From: Plumapathes pennacea
Taxonomy: Eukaryota; Cnidaria; Anthozoa; Antipatharia; Myriopathidae
Direction of reading: 5' to 3'
Length of the DNA: 64,000 nt
Assembly (NCBI GenBank): GCA_964036295.1
Contig: OZ038468.1
Span: forward strand, 3,592,501-3,656,500
Within the stretch, counting starts at the first letter, position 1. Every line of letters starts with the position of its first letter. Positions 34,549-44,480 of the stretch are shown piece after piece. Made by a program: the position numbers and the translations under genes. The notes beneath the pieces are model-generated. The model worked only from the letters and a program-made list of their open reading frames with translations. It ran no database searches and was not told where the DNA came from.

Positions 34549-35335
34549 ATGGCCGAGTTTATACCAAGTTTGACGACAGAATTAAGCTTCTTCGTCAATC
34601 TAATACTGACGGTTGTTGCTGGAGTCCTTCTAGGATGGTTTTTCCGAGGCCGATATGGTCGTGCCGAATCGAAAGGCTCTGAATCCGACGAAGCCGTATG
34701 TTACTGTTATATTTTAGTCACCAGATCAGCAGTTTAATTTTTGAGTGACTTTCGTTCGTGTATTCAAGTCCAAATAACAGTTTGGGGGAGATGGGGGGAT
34801 TGATTTGAGAATCACACAAGTAAAGTCCTTCAGACTCAAATGGTCAATTAGCCTGAGCACTAAAAATATTAATATATTTCTGATCGCATTTCAGCCCACA
34901 ACCTACTTAGCAAGTGGAACTGGTGATTATAAAATGGTGCTCGTAGTGCGACAAGACTTGGGCATGGGGAAAGGCAAGGTCGCTGCACAGGCAAGTATAT
35001 TCTCTTGTCCAGCTACTCACGGCTGAACTATTTTATCTTCATCAAATTTTTGATGAAGTATTTCCGGAGTTGATTTTGGTTTTATGCTTGTCTTTCAGTG
35101 TTCTCATGCTGCTGTTGGGCTCTATGCTCAACTGACGAAAAGTAATCCTCAGGTACAGTGTACAACAACAACAAAAATTTTATAATGCATTCATTTAACA
35201 CAAAGTAATCCCCAGGTAGAGTGTGCAACTACTGCACTCTCAGGGTTAGGGTGGGGAATAGTAAAATCCGAGACTCCCCAAAACCCTTACTTCAAATCAG
35301 AGACTGAGTCTTTAGCGACTTTTAGAAAATCCAAA

Positions 35336-35367
<32 letters not shown>

Positions 35368-37067
35368 GGAAAGAAACACACAAAAACGAGACTTCATGAC
35401 TCATCACAAAGGCTTCCGAGATTGCATCAAAAGTTTCCAAGACCCACAATTTTCTAGGCATTATTTGGAACCCCTGGGGTTATACATAGCTTCGTGTCAA
35501 AATGTGCAGAAATACATGGGGTCAATTCATTATGATGTTTTAATCACTGGGTATGCAGGATTGCAGATCAGAATCTTCCTAAGTAATGAAGTGAATGGCT
35601 ACTCCCTAGTGCACAGCACTGCTATTCCCTCTCAACCACAATACTTGCATCCATTTATCCATTTTCAGGTCTATCAAATTTTGAAACCAATAACATTTTG
35701 TTTGAAACACTTAAATTGGAAAATAGTCAGACCATCACACATCTTCGAACGTGTGTAATCAGAGGTCTCTGTGATGCCACTGAGAATCTGTCCTCCGAAG
35801 CAGTGCAACTATTAGCATGGAAATGAAATGTACTCACATCTTAAAACTAAGAGTCTGATTATTTAAACTTCAGCTTCTCATGGAGTGGAATTCTTCTGGT
35901 TGTGCCAAAGTTGTGGTGAAAGCTCCTGATGAAACAACGCTGTAAGTACCAAAATCTGCTACTAAACTAATTTACAAGTAAATAAGCCACTTTCACAGCC
36001 ATGCACAGTAGAAATTATAGCACTTTTTACTGCCCACATAAATGAGTGTCTGTCAAGTAAATCTCTCTGTTGAGCTTGGTGTCTATGGAATAAGTTAAAT
36101 ACACTGTCTGCCACATTTTATTGTCTGGTAGCTTGCTATAACATTTGTGTTCTCGAGCTGCACATGATTGTGAAAGTGCATGCTTAATGATACTCATACT
36201 ATCACAACAGAATCTATTGTTATTATTATTACTATTATTATTAATTATTATTATCCTTAGTTAATTAACATACAGTCGGACCCGTTATTTCGAAGTCAAG
36301 TTGAATCCCCTTGGATTAGCTTGACAAGCTTTAAAGCTGGTTCACACGAGTAAAGCAAGCGCAAGCACAAACGCAAGTGCAAGAGAATGGAAAAGTTTTC
36401 ATTCTCTTGCGCTTGCATTTTCGCTTGCTTTACCGTGTGAACCAGCCTTTAGTAATTATTTGGAAACCCCACCATTTCGAACTTTCATGTCCTGTGGGAC
36501 TTCAAAATAGCAAGATTTGACTGTACTTCTTGGCATGTAACTGCTTATGCATTCCCCCTACAGCAGAGAACTTGCACAAAAAGCCAGATCATTTGGTCTG
36601 GAAACTTGCCTGATCAGAGATGCTGGAAGGACACAGATTGCACCAGGTTCTACAACTGTGTTGGGAGTTGGTCCAGGTCTTGCATTCATCAGTTTCTTTC
36701 TTCTTCCCCTGGCCCTTCCTCCTCTGCTACTTAATATTTTGTCTTCTTTTTATGAATCTCTTTCCTCTTTATGTTTGTCTCCGTTTTTCTTTTTTATCAT
36801 CTTTTTTCATTATAGTATTAATAGTTACCATCTTTTTCTCTTTTTCCTCATTTAACTCTTTTCAGTCGGTTTGTCTCTTTGTCATTGCAGTTTCCTCATA
36901 TTCTTTATTTATAGATTTCCTTTTGTTTTTGTCTTTTTCTTGTTGCCACATATTCTGTCGGTCTGCCGATTCCTCATCTTTTCTTTACATTTGTTTATTT
37001 ATTTATTTCCATTGCAGGTGCAAGTGAGCTGGTAGATCATGTGACAGGCCACTTGAAACTTTATTAA
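34549..37067 (+). CDS. PTRH2: Peptidyl-tRNA hydrolase 2, mitochondrial (PTRH2/Bit1)
   Basis: Six exons: 34549-34695, 34895-34990, 35099-35152, 35874-35941, 36564-36676, 37018-37067, 175 residues, close to the usual length of the animal protein. It releases tRNA from peptidyl-tRNA that drops off ribosomes; the animal protein is also known as an anchored mitochondrial regulator of anoikis. The N-terminus carries a membrane anchor ([19 protein letters not shown]) followed by a basic RGRYGR stretch. The Pth2 fold follows: [69 protein letters not shown] and the C-terminal VTGHLKLY, all hallmark segments with the conserved Lys, His and Asp. The intron after exon 2 starts with GC (CAG|GCAAGT). The start is the ATG in CCAACATGG. 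Downstream it is convergent with the first zinc-finger gene. Confidence 0.95.
36271..36525. mobile_element. pogo/mariner-like MITE with a second hairpin nested inside
   Basis: The outer ends are TACAGTCGGACCCGTTATTTC and the inverse GCAAGATTTGACTGTA, flanked by TA. A near-perfect hairpin at 36330-36452 (AAAGCTGGTTCACACGAG..AAGCAAGCGCAAGC / GCGCTTGC..CGTGTGAACCAGCCTTT) has inserted into it. It lies in the PTRH2 intron before exon 5. Confidence 0.8.
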
Positions 37068-37116
37068 CAAACAACGATAAATTGTTATTGTATTTAATAT
37101 TTTATTAACAACCTTT

Positions 37117-37122
37117 AATAAA
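37117..37122 (+). terminator. Polyadenylation signal of PTRH2
   Basis: AATAAA lies 50 bases after the PTRH2 stop codon, the right distance for a short 3' UTR. Confidence 0.6.
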
Positions 37123-38331
37123 ATTCAACTTGTTTGTACAGCTGTGACTTTTAGAAAACATGGCATTCCTTAATACATGAGCACATACATGTACACTGTT
37201 CGCAGGAATGCTGGCAGAACTATTGCTTTGTCGCAAACTCTGTAAAAATGCCATTTTCCAAGGCTTAGAACTAAATCTCAACATTTGCCTGGTTTTATAA
37301 ACCAGTCTGGATCCACCCATTGTGAACTATAGTTCAATAGGAGTACCAAACCATAATTATACTTTGTTTTGTGTGGTATTCACCAAGAATGAAAGTTTTA
37401 CAATGGTTGGCTGTTCAGCCTTGTGCAAAATAATACATGCCTCAGAAAATCAAAAAATTTTATTCAAAGGAATAGCAGCAGAAATTTGATGCAAAAACTT
37501 TAATGCACCCTCACCCCCATATTTTGGCAACTTAGCTACAGTGTATCTTCTCCACACTATTTCATATTAATTCTCTTTGGACTCAATTCCATATCCTCAA
37601 AGCAACAAATCCTATTGCCCAAGACTGCAGTGACAGGTGGTGACAAAGTCGAAATCAACAGATGCAAAACTAGATGCATCATAAACACCAACCATAAACA
37701 ACAGTAACAAAACATGCAATAACAGAACTGGGAATGTCAAAAACACAATGTTCTCTTCAGCAAGTTCCTGAACCATGTGGTAAACTAATCCTGAAACCAA
37801 ACCTGTAAAGTGCAGATTGAGGTTATTTACACTGCACATACTGTTTTCAAACATACCAATCAAAATCACAGAACATCAGTATTGCTTGATTACAACAGGC
37901 CTTTTATAGCCAACCTTACATGACCCACAAATTATTCAACATCTGATCATGTTACCATCATTGCTTCAGGCTTTCTGAGATTCAGAAATAACAAAATGCA
38001 TAGTCAGAAAATACAAACTTCCTGGTCCATAGCATTCAGACATTAATTTTGCAGTCACCAGTCACTAATTCAAGAAAGATTGAAGAGATTTCCATGGTAA
38101 ATACAATACATGTAGCAGGTAAAATAGGCAAACCTGGCTAGTAGGGCATCAGTACAAGATGAGTCGGTGTTTGGGCATCTTTTTATATTTGAAATTGCTA
38201 TGTTCCTCTTGAAAACTCTCCAAAACACAACAAAGGCATTACTATCAAGTATACTTTTCTGCTTCAAGATTAATAAGGGAGAGTGATGCCCTACTAGACT
38301 CATTTTCATAAACTTCGCCCCATTGCCATTT

Positions 38332-38987
38332 TATGGGGCGCCGAGTGTAAATATATTATTTAACAAAGAAGCGGTGTCCTTTGTCATTATTTAGCTGTTT
38401 ATATCAAATAATGTAAAATACACACTTACAGTAAAATCACTTATATCATATAATACAATGCTGATTTCAAACAATTGCTTTGCAGGAGAAATCGAAGTTC
38501 GCATTATTTGATATAATACGCGCTGTCCAAATTCATTGAAGTTCTTATTTGATATAAGCGTGTTCTTATTTGATATAAGCCGCTGCTGACCGCATCGTAT
38601 TGCTGGATATGCTCGCCGAGTGTAAAGAAATTTTGTTGCTTATATCAAATAATCGAGTTTGCATATAAACCACAAAAGGATTATATCAAATCAGGAAACG
38701 AAGGATAAACCGCAAAAAGGATTATATCAAATAACTAACTTTTAGCAAAATGGACAAACACGCTTATATCAAATAAGAACTTCAATGAATTTGGACAGCG
38801 CGTATTATATCAAATAATGCGAACTTCGATTTCTCCTGCAAAGCAATTGTTTGAAATCAGCATATTTGTATTATATAAGTGATTTTACTGTATGTGTGTA
38901 TTTTACATTATTTGATATAAACCACTAAATAATGACGAAAGACACCTTTTATTTGTTAAATAATATATTTACAATCGGCGCCCCATA
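38332..38987. mobile_element. Foldback MITE with 8-bp target-site duplication
   Basis: The element starts TATGGGGCGCCGA and ends TCGGCGCCCCATA, flanked on both sides by TGCCATTT (38324-38331 and 38988-38995). The arms of about 240 bases pair almost completely. Repeated TTATTTGATATAA words are typical of the interior. Copy C of the block has the empty site (CCCCATGCCATCCGC near 51810). An 8-bp duplication points to the hAT or a related superfamily; there is no transposase. Confidence 0.9.
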
Positions 38988-39038
38988 TGCCATTTGCAAC
39001 CAATTCTAAAACATTGTTTAATCATTTTACTGTTTTCT

Positions 39039-41009
39039 TTACTGTGTTTTAGTATGATTTTGAACATGCTCCTGCATGTCTTCCCGTAGGGCAAAATATT
39101 CACAACACACATCACACTCATAAGCATACTTATAAAATCTGTAAAGGTTTTCATCTCTATGCCTCAAAAAGTGTTGTGACAGTTTGCTTTTAATGGTGAA
39201 GGTTTCACTGCATATTTCACATGTGTAGCACTTTTCTTCATTGTGTTGAAGTTTCTTACTAGGTGTGTGTACACATTGGTGCTGGGTTAAACTACATTTC
39301 CATATAAAAGCTTTACCACATTTGTCACACTTGTGGGGTTTTTCTCCTGTGTGTACAAGTTGGTGCGTGGTCAGGTGAGCCATCTGTGTAAAAGCTTTAC
39401 CACATTTGTCACACTTGTGGGGCTTCTCTCCTGCATGTATAAGTTTGTGCCGAGTTAAGTTAGACTTCCATGTAAAAGCTTCATCACATTTGTCACACTT
39501 GTGGGATTTTTCTCCTGTGTGTACAAGTTGATGCTGAGTTAGGCTCCACTTCCATGTAAAACCTTTATCACATTTGTCACACTTGTGGGATTTTTCTCCT
39601 GTGTGTACAAGTTGATGCTGAGTTAGGCTACACTTCCATGTAAAAGCTTTATCACATTTGTCACACTTGTGGGATTTTTCTCCCGTGTGTACAAGTTGGT
39701 GCATGGTCAGTTGAGCCTTCTGTGTAAAAGCTTTATCACATTTATCACATTTGTGGGGTTTTTCTCCTGTATGTATAAGTTTGTGCCGAGTTAATTCAGA
39801 CTTCATTGTAAAAGCTTTATCACATTTGTCACACTTTTGGGGCTTCTCTCCTGTATGTATAAGTTTGTGCCGAGTTAAGTGAGACTTCATTGTAAAAGCT
39901 TTATCACATTTGTCACACTTGTGGGGTTTTTCTCCTGTGTGTAGATGTTGATGCTGAGTTAGGCTACCCTTCTGTGTAAAAGCTTTACCACATTTGTCAC
40001 ACTTGTGGGATTTTTCTCCTGTGTGTACAAGTTGGTGCATGGTAAGTTGAGCCTTCTGTGTAAAAGCTTTATCACATTTATCACATTTGTGGGGTTTTTC
40101 TCCTGTATGTATAAGTTTGTGCCGAGTTAATTCAGACTTCATTGTAAAAGCTTTATCACATTTGTCACACTTTTGGGGCTTCTCTCCTGTATGTATAAGT
40201 TTGTGCCGAGTTAAGTGAGACTTCATTGTAAAAGCTTTATCACATTTGTCACACTTGTGGGGGTTTTCTCCTGTGTGTAGATGTTGATGCTGAGTTAGGC
40301 TACCCTTCTGTGTAAAAGCTTTACCACATTTGTCACACTTGTGGGATTTTTCTCCTGTGTGTACAAGTTGGTGCATGGTAAGTTGAGCCTTCTGTGTAAA
40401 AGCTTTATCACATTTATCACATTTGTGGGGTTTTTCTCCTGTATGTATAAGTTTGTGCCGAGTTAAGTGAGACTTCATTGTAAAAGCTTTATCACATTTG
40501 TCACACTTTTGGGGCTTCTCTCCTGTATGTATAAGTTTGTGCCGAGTTAAGTGAGACTTCATTGTAAAAGCTTTATCACATTTGTCACACTTGTGGGGTT
40601 TTTCTCCTGTGTGTAGATGTTGATGCTGAGTTAGGCTACCCTTCTGTGTAAAAGCTTTACCACATTTGTCACACTTATGGGGCTTCTCTCCTGTATGTAG
40701 AAATTGGTGCTTGGCCAGGCTACTTTTCTGTGTAAAAGTTTTACGACATTTGTCACACTTGTGGCATTTTTCTCCTGTGTGTACAAGATTGTGTCTAATT
40801 AAGGCATACTTGTGTTCAAAAGCTTTGCTACATTGATCACACTTGTGGGGCTTCTCTCCCATATGTAGAAGTTGATGCTTGGTCAGGTTATCCTTGTGTG
40901 CAAATGCTTTTGCACATTTATCACACTTGTAGGGTTTTTCTCCTGTGTGTACAAGTTGATGTTTGGCCATGTTCCTCTTATATGCAAAAAGCTTTACCAC
41001 ATTTGTCAC
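39039..41009 (-). CDS. C2H2 poly-zinc-finger protein, copy A (22 fingers)
   Basis: The frame of 656 codons is almost entirely Kruppel-type fingers joined by HTGEKPHKCDKC linkers; I count 22 complete C2H2 fingers. Fingers 4-7, 8-11 and 12-15 are one four-finger block repeated three times (cores QKGSLTQH, MKSHLTRH, MKS(H/E)LTRH, QKAQLTMH). The last two fingers (CYTCEIC..., YECDVCCEYF...) are atypical and conserved in copies B and C. No KRAB, SCAN, BTB or ZAD domain is seen. Such proteins are nuclear and bind DNA; the targets are unknown. The frame starts inside a finger: upstream to 41301 finger-like sequence continues in other frames because of a one-base insertion (GCAAAAAGC near 40985) and a five-base one near 41117. 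The true N-terminus is therefore uncertain, and the copy may be partly decayed. Confidence 0.75.
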   Translation of the reverse strand: MTNVVKLFAYKRNMAKHQLVHTGEKPYKCDKCAKAFAHKDNLTKHQLLHMGEKPHKCDQCSKAFEHKYALIRHNLVHTGEKCHKCDKCRKTFTQKSSLAKHQFLHTGEKPHKCDKCGKAFTQKGSLTQHQHLHTGEKPHKCDKCDKAFTMKSHLTRHKLIHTGEKPQKCDKCDKAFTMKSHLTRHKLIHTGEKPHKCDKCDKAFTQKAQLTMHQLVHTGEKSHKCDKCGKAFTQKGSLTQHQHLHTGENPHKCDKCDKAFTMKSHLTRHKLIHTGEKPQKCDKCDKAFTMKSELTRHKLIHTGEKPHKCDKCDKAFTQKAQLTMHQLVHTGEKSHKCDKCGKAFTQKGSLTQHQHLHTGEKPHKCDKCDKAFTMKSHLTRHKLIHTGEKPQKCDKCDKAFTMKSELTRHKLIHTGEKPHKCDKCDKAFTQKAQLTMHQLVHTGEKSHKCDKCDKAFTWKCSLTQHQLVHTGEKSHKCDKCDKGFTWKWSLTQHQLVHTGEKSHKCDKCDEAFTWKSNLTRHKLIHAGEKPHKCDKCGKAFTQMAHLTTHQLVHTGEKPHKCDKCGKAFIWKCSLTQHQCVHTPSKKLQHNEEKCYTCEICSETFTIKSKLSQHFLRHRDENLYRFYKYAYECDVCCEYFALREDMQEHVQNHTKTQ

Positions 41010-41301
41010 ACTTGTGTGGTTTCTCTCCTAAATGTACAAGTTGGTGCATGGCCATGTTCTTCTTATATACAAATGCTTTGCTACATTTATCAAACTTGTG
41101 GAGATTCTCTTCAGTACAGTATGTAGAAGTTGGTACGGTGCCAGGTTCACCTTCTGTGCTTAACGTTCTACCACTTTGATCTCTCTTCTGGTTTTTTTTT
41201 TCTCCTGTGTGTACAAGTTGGTTCATGATCAGTCTACTCTTCTTTGCAAAAGTGGTTGATAAGGTACATACACCCCCCCCCCCCCCCCCCCCCCCCTCCA
41301 T
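41010..41301 (-). pseudogene. Frame-shifted N-terminal fingers of copy A
   Basis: Two or three degenerate fingers (KKSRLIMNQLVHTGEK, YKKNMAMHQLVHLGEKPHKC) are readable in frames other than that of the main frame. An ancient five-base shift is shared by the three copies, and a copy-A-specific extra A separates the last of them from the main frame. Confidence 0.65.
41271..41297 (+). repeat. Poly-C tract (~26 bases)
   Basis: A homopolymer run just upstream of copy A; the corresponding runs in copies B (46106-46125) and C (53762-53770) are shorter and interrupted. Similar C-runs lie at 43559, 50388, 55347 and 57714. Assembly length is unreliable here. Confidence 0.85.
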
Positions 41302-41329
41302 AATTATTGAGGTTTATGACCCATCAAAT

Positions 41330-41600
41330 ATTTCCTCCCACGCATGATTGGTAGAATAGTGACACGTGACCAAATAACGTCTGCTCGTGAGCGGATGTTA
41401 TCAGCGAATAACCCCCGCCTGGCAAACTAATGCTGTTTATTGACAATATCCGAACACAGTTTTATACATTTAATCACAAAAATCATTACAAGACGACTAT
41501 CGAGGAGGACATCAATTTATTGGTCAAAAAAGCAGTTCCAGAAAGCACTAAAAAGCTTCACAGTTTCCGCACCGTTATTTGCGCTGCGAGAGGAAATATT
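41330..41600 (-). mobile_element. Repeat element, inverted copy of 32085-32360
   Basis: GCGAATAACCCCCGCCTGGC and TTTATTGACAATATCCG match 32244-32285 in reverse, followed by TTTAATCACAAAAAT and AGAAAGCACTAAAAAGCTTC. It is absent between the equivalent points of copies B and C, so it inserted in copy A after the duplication. Confidence 0.65.
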
Positions 41601-42212
41601 TGAAGGATAATAAAGACAATAAACTACTTTTGGCTTCGGAAATATACACAAACAATCCTTGGACATCCTCTGACAATTATCCGTGCATATTTCCTCGCCA
41701 AAAGTAGTTTATTGTTTATATATCTTCAAGTGGATTTGTGGATACAAAGTGGGCTTACACCACCCCTCCAACTAAGTTTTTTTAAGTTTGCATTGAAGTT
41801 GGTAACATGACTATGACATTGTTTTTAGTAGAATGAGAAATGCACTTTCAAGTCACCACAGATGCACATAAGCCACTTCAATTAAAGATGCATAAAAATT
41901 TAAGGGGTAGGGTGGTCTAGCTTGACTGTCTATTTGCGTTTCCACTTCATATACAGTAAGGGGAAGGGGTGATCTAGCTTCACTTTGCATCTGTGCATCC
42001 ACTTCATAGGTTTCAAGGTCTGTATAAAGCACTATACTTACAAATGACCACTGGCCATGTTATAAGATATTTTAAGTGTGTTCACTTCGATATCAGATAA
42101 CACATTCTTTCATATGAAGCTGTGGGAGACTTTTTTTGATGCCATAGAATGGCGCATACATTTCCTGTGGTCTTCAAACTGATTTAATTTATGACTTGCA
42201 CAGTCTGCCTTT

Positions 42213-42624
42213 TCATTTCCTTGTATTTTCCCCAAACAATATCTGTGCAGACATGTCAATATTTATATAAACTTTCATGTCCTTGGAACATATAGTCAGT
42301 CTGTTTAGGTAGTTTTCATGCAATTTGACAGTTTGTCTGGCATTGATAAAGTTTTTAAGTTTCTTGTGTACACTGCAGGGCCAATTTATCACAAAAATCA
42401 CAGATGCCAATTGGATAGTCATACTTCTATGCAGTGTTTACTGCATCCTCAGACTCTTTCATCTTCAGAAAGGAACCTATATTTTTCCAACAGTTGAGTC
42501 TCGTGCGCTCACAACCATGCCAGGTTTGTTTATTTGTTTGTTCAGGTTTGTTTGTTTGTTTATTTTGTTTTGTAATGGGCATAATTAGTTTGGAGATCTG
42601 CTTGTAGATCTGCCTGGAGATCAA
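42213..42624 (-). pseudogene. Broken copy A of the 137-residue frame
   Basis: It is homologous to 46634-47047 but interrupted by an in-frame TAG (where copy B has CAG) and a two-base deletion (AATTTATCAC instead of AATTTAAATCAC). Confidence 0.6.
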
Positions 42625-42639
42625 GAAAGGTGGAGCACA

Positions 42640-44100
42640 TTAAGTCGTTGTTTTTAGAGCTATATTAAGAGTAATAGTTTCTGGGACAATTTTAGAACCT
42701 TTAGTTTACTAAACAAACTCTTAGCCGACGCGACATCTTGACGGCCGAGCGATGCGAACGAACGCAAATAAGTCATGTTTGTCCAGACCAGTTTGGCAAT
42801 GTCACTAAACTTGAATGCTTCTTTATCTTCATTTAGTCGGACGATAAAAAGTCATTCCACCTTTTCGGCGCGGATAACGACTGCATGGAGCTGTCCAACA
42901 AATTGAACGGATAAACTTCAATCGGCGGATAGCGGAGGTTTTATACAATCTACTCTGGTCAATACACGAGGACACGAAAACAAAACACACACTACTCTAG
43001 AATAAAACACCAAAGATTGCAAGAATAAGCGACGGGGAAAGAACATGATTATACTGAACACATACTAGCTTGGAAACCTGTGCCAGCCGTTGCATCGTTT
43101 GCATGTTCACACTGGAGCGAAATAATTGACGTTTTGAACTGTCTAAGCCTGTTTTATAATGCAGGTCCCTCTTTGACAGAGAAATCTCACTTACTTACCT
43201 TTATAAATCAAACATATTCTCTGATAACAGCGTCGGCATCAACCCAACTTTCACCACACTGATGCACGTGCACACAAACGCGAGCTTGTTGACCAGGCCT
43301 GAAAAAGAACCCGTATGTTCGCGCCGATAAAACTCGTCCCAGTGCCTTACGATGCTTGTTTTGGTTTTGCGTTTGCCATGCCTTCTGATTGGTTACAAGT
43401 TCGTCAGTATTCTAGGCGAGAAGTCTCCGCGAACTGCGGAACCTGCCAAAATTTTCAACTTCCCGCCAAAATGCACGGAAAATACACTAATCGTCGACAC
43501 AAAAAATTACCGTAAATGCTTTAGTAAACTCCCCTCTCATCAATTAGTCAAACAAGAACCCCCCCCCCCCCCCCTAATAAGCCCCCTCCTCCTTATATTT
43601 TCACCCTGTCGAATTTGAACAACAGAATTTATTGCATATAAACAAAACAAATGACAGACATTGGATAATTGGTAATGTATTTTCGAACTTTACATTTCCC
43701 ATATAACTTTGCACGGTATTTAGTTGACCAGGAAGACAGTACATCTTGTATTCAGTCCAAATTTTAAATGAGCCTACCAGGGTAATTAAAAAGGAACCCT
43801 TACCTAAATCAAAGCTGCGATGCCACTGTAAGCTCGACTCTTTTTAATTGGCAGTTTGTCTCACTTTTCAAAAACACAGTAAAATGGGTTTTTTAACTAA
43901 ATATGCATCTTTTTCCACAGGCCTCCACTTTCGCAAAACCCTCCATTATATTCTCAAGGTAAATGGAGAATAAAACCAAATTACTGTTGCGCTTGAGATA
44001 GGAGCCTTCAAAATTATCTCCAAAATAATCATTTAGAATTCTTCACTGCCAAATCCCTAAATAAGGACACCATCCCAAGCCGACAAAGTTCCAGCATTTC
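42640..44100. other. Far 5' flank of copy A
   Basis: It is duplicated sequence without a convincing gene. A 60-codon frame at 43080-43262 is kept almost unchanged in copy C (54939-55121), but no splice evidence supports it. GTATAAAACCTCCGC on the minus strand near 42935 could be a TATA-type promoter for the leftward gene. GTTTTGGTTTTGCGTTTGCC near 43354 is a fragment of the MITE family seen at 12454. Confidence 0.4.
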
Positions 44101-44480
44101 ACATTATAGACCCCTTCACGGATTTCAATGCATTATGGGTAATCGGTGACAACTTTTATAATGGTTGACCTTTCATAAAAGTTTTTATAAATGGCAGATC
44201 TTGCGTACGGCATGGGCCAAGCTTCAACAAACCGAGGCTACTGGGACATCAGCACAAGATGAGTCAGTGCTTGGGCATCTTTTTATATTTAGAATTGCTA
44301 CATTTTTCTTGAAAACACTCTGAAACTCAACAAAGGCATTATTACTGTTATAGTAAACTTCTGTTTCAAGATTCACATGGAACAGTTATGCCCTACTAGC
44401 CTCGCAGTTTCATGAAACTCGCCTTATGCTATTGACAAGTAAACCTGAAAAATCGTTTTACCATTTTACTGTTTTCGCAG

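Noticed and set aside
36547..37027. Long hydrophobic frames in the last PTRH2 intron
   Set aside because: They are pyrimidine-rich intron sequence translated as Phe/Leu/Ser runs; the true frame leaves at the donor at 36677.
43080..43262. 60-codon frame conserved in copies A and C of the zinc-finger block
   Set aside because: Its conservation is explained by the recent duplication of the DNA; no splice or domain evidence.
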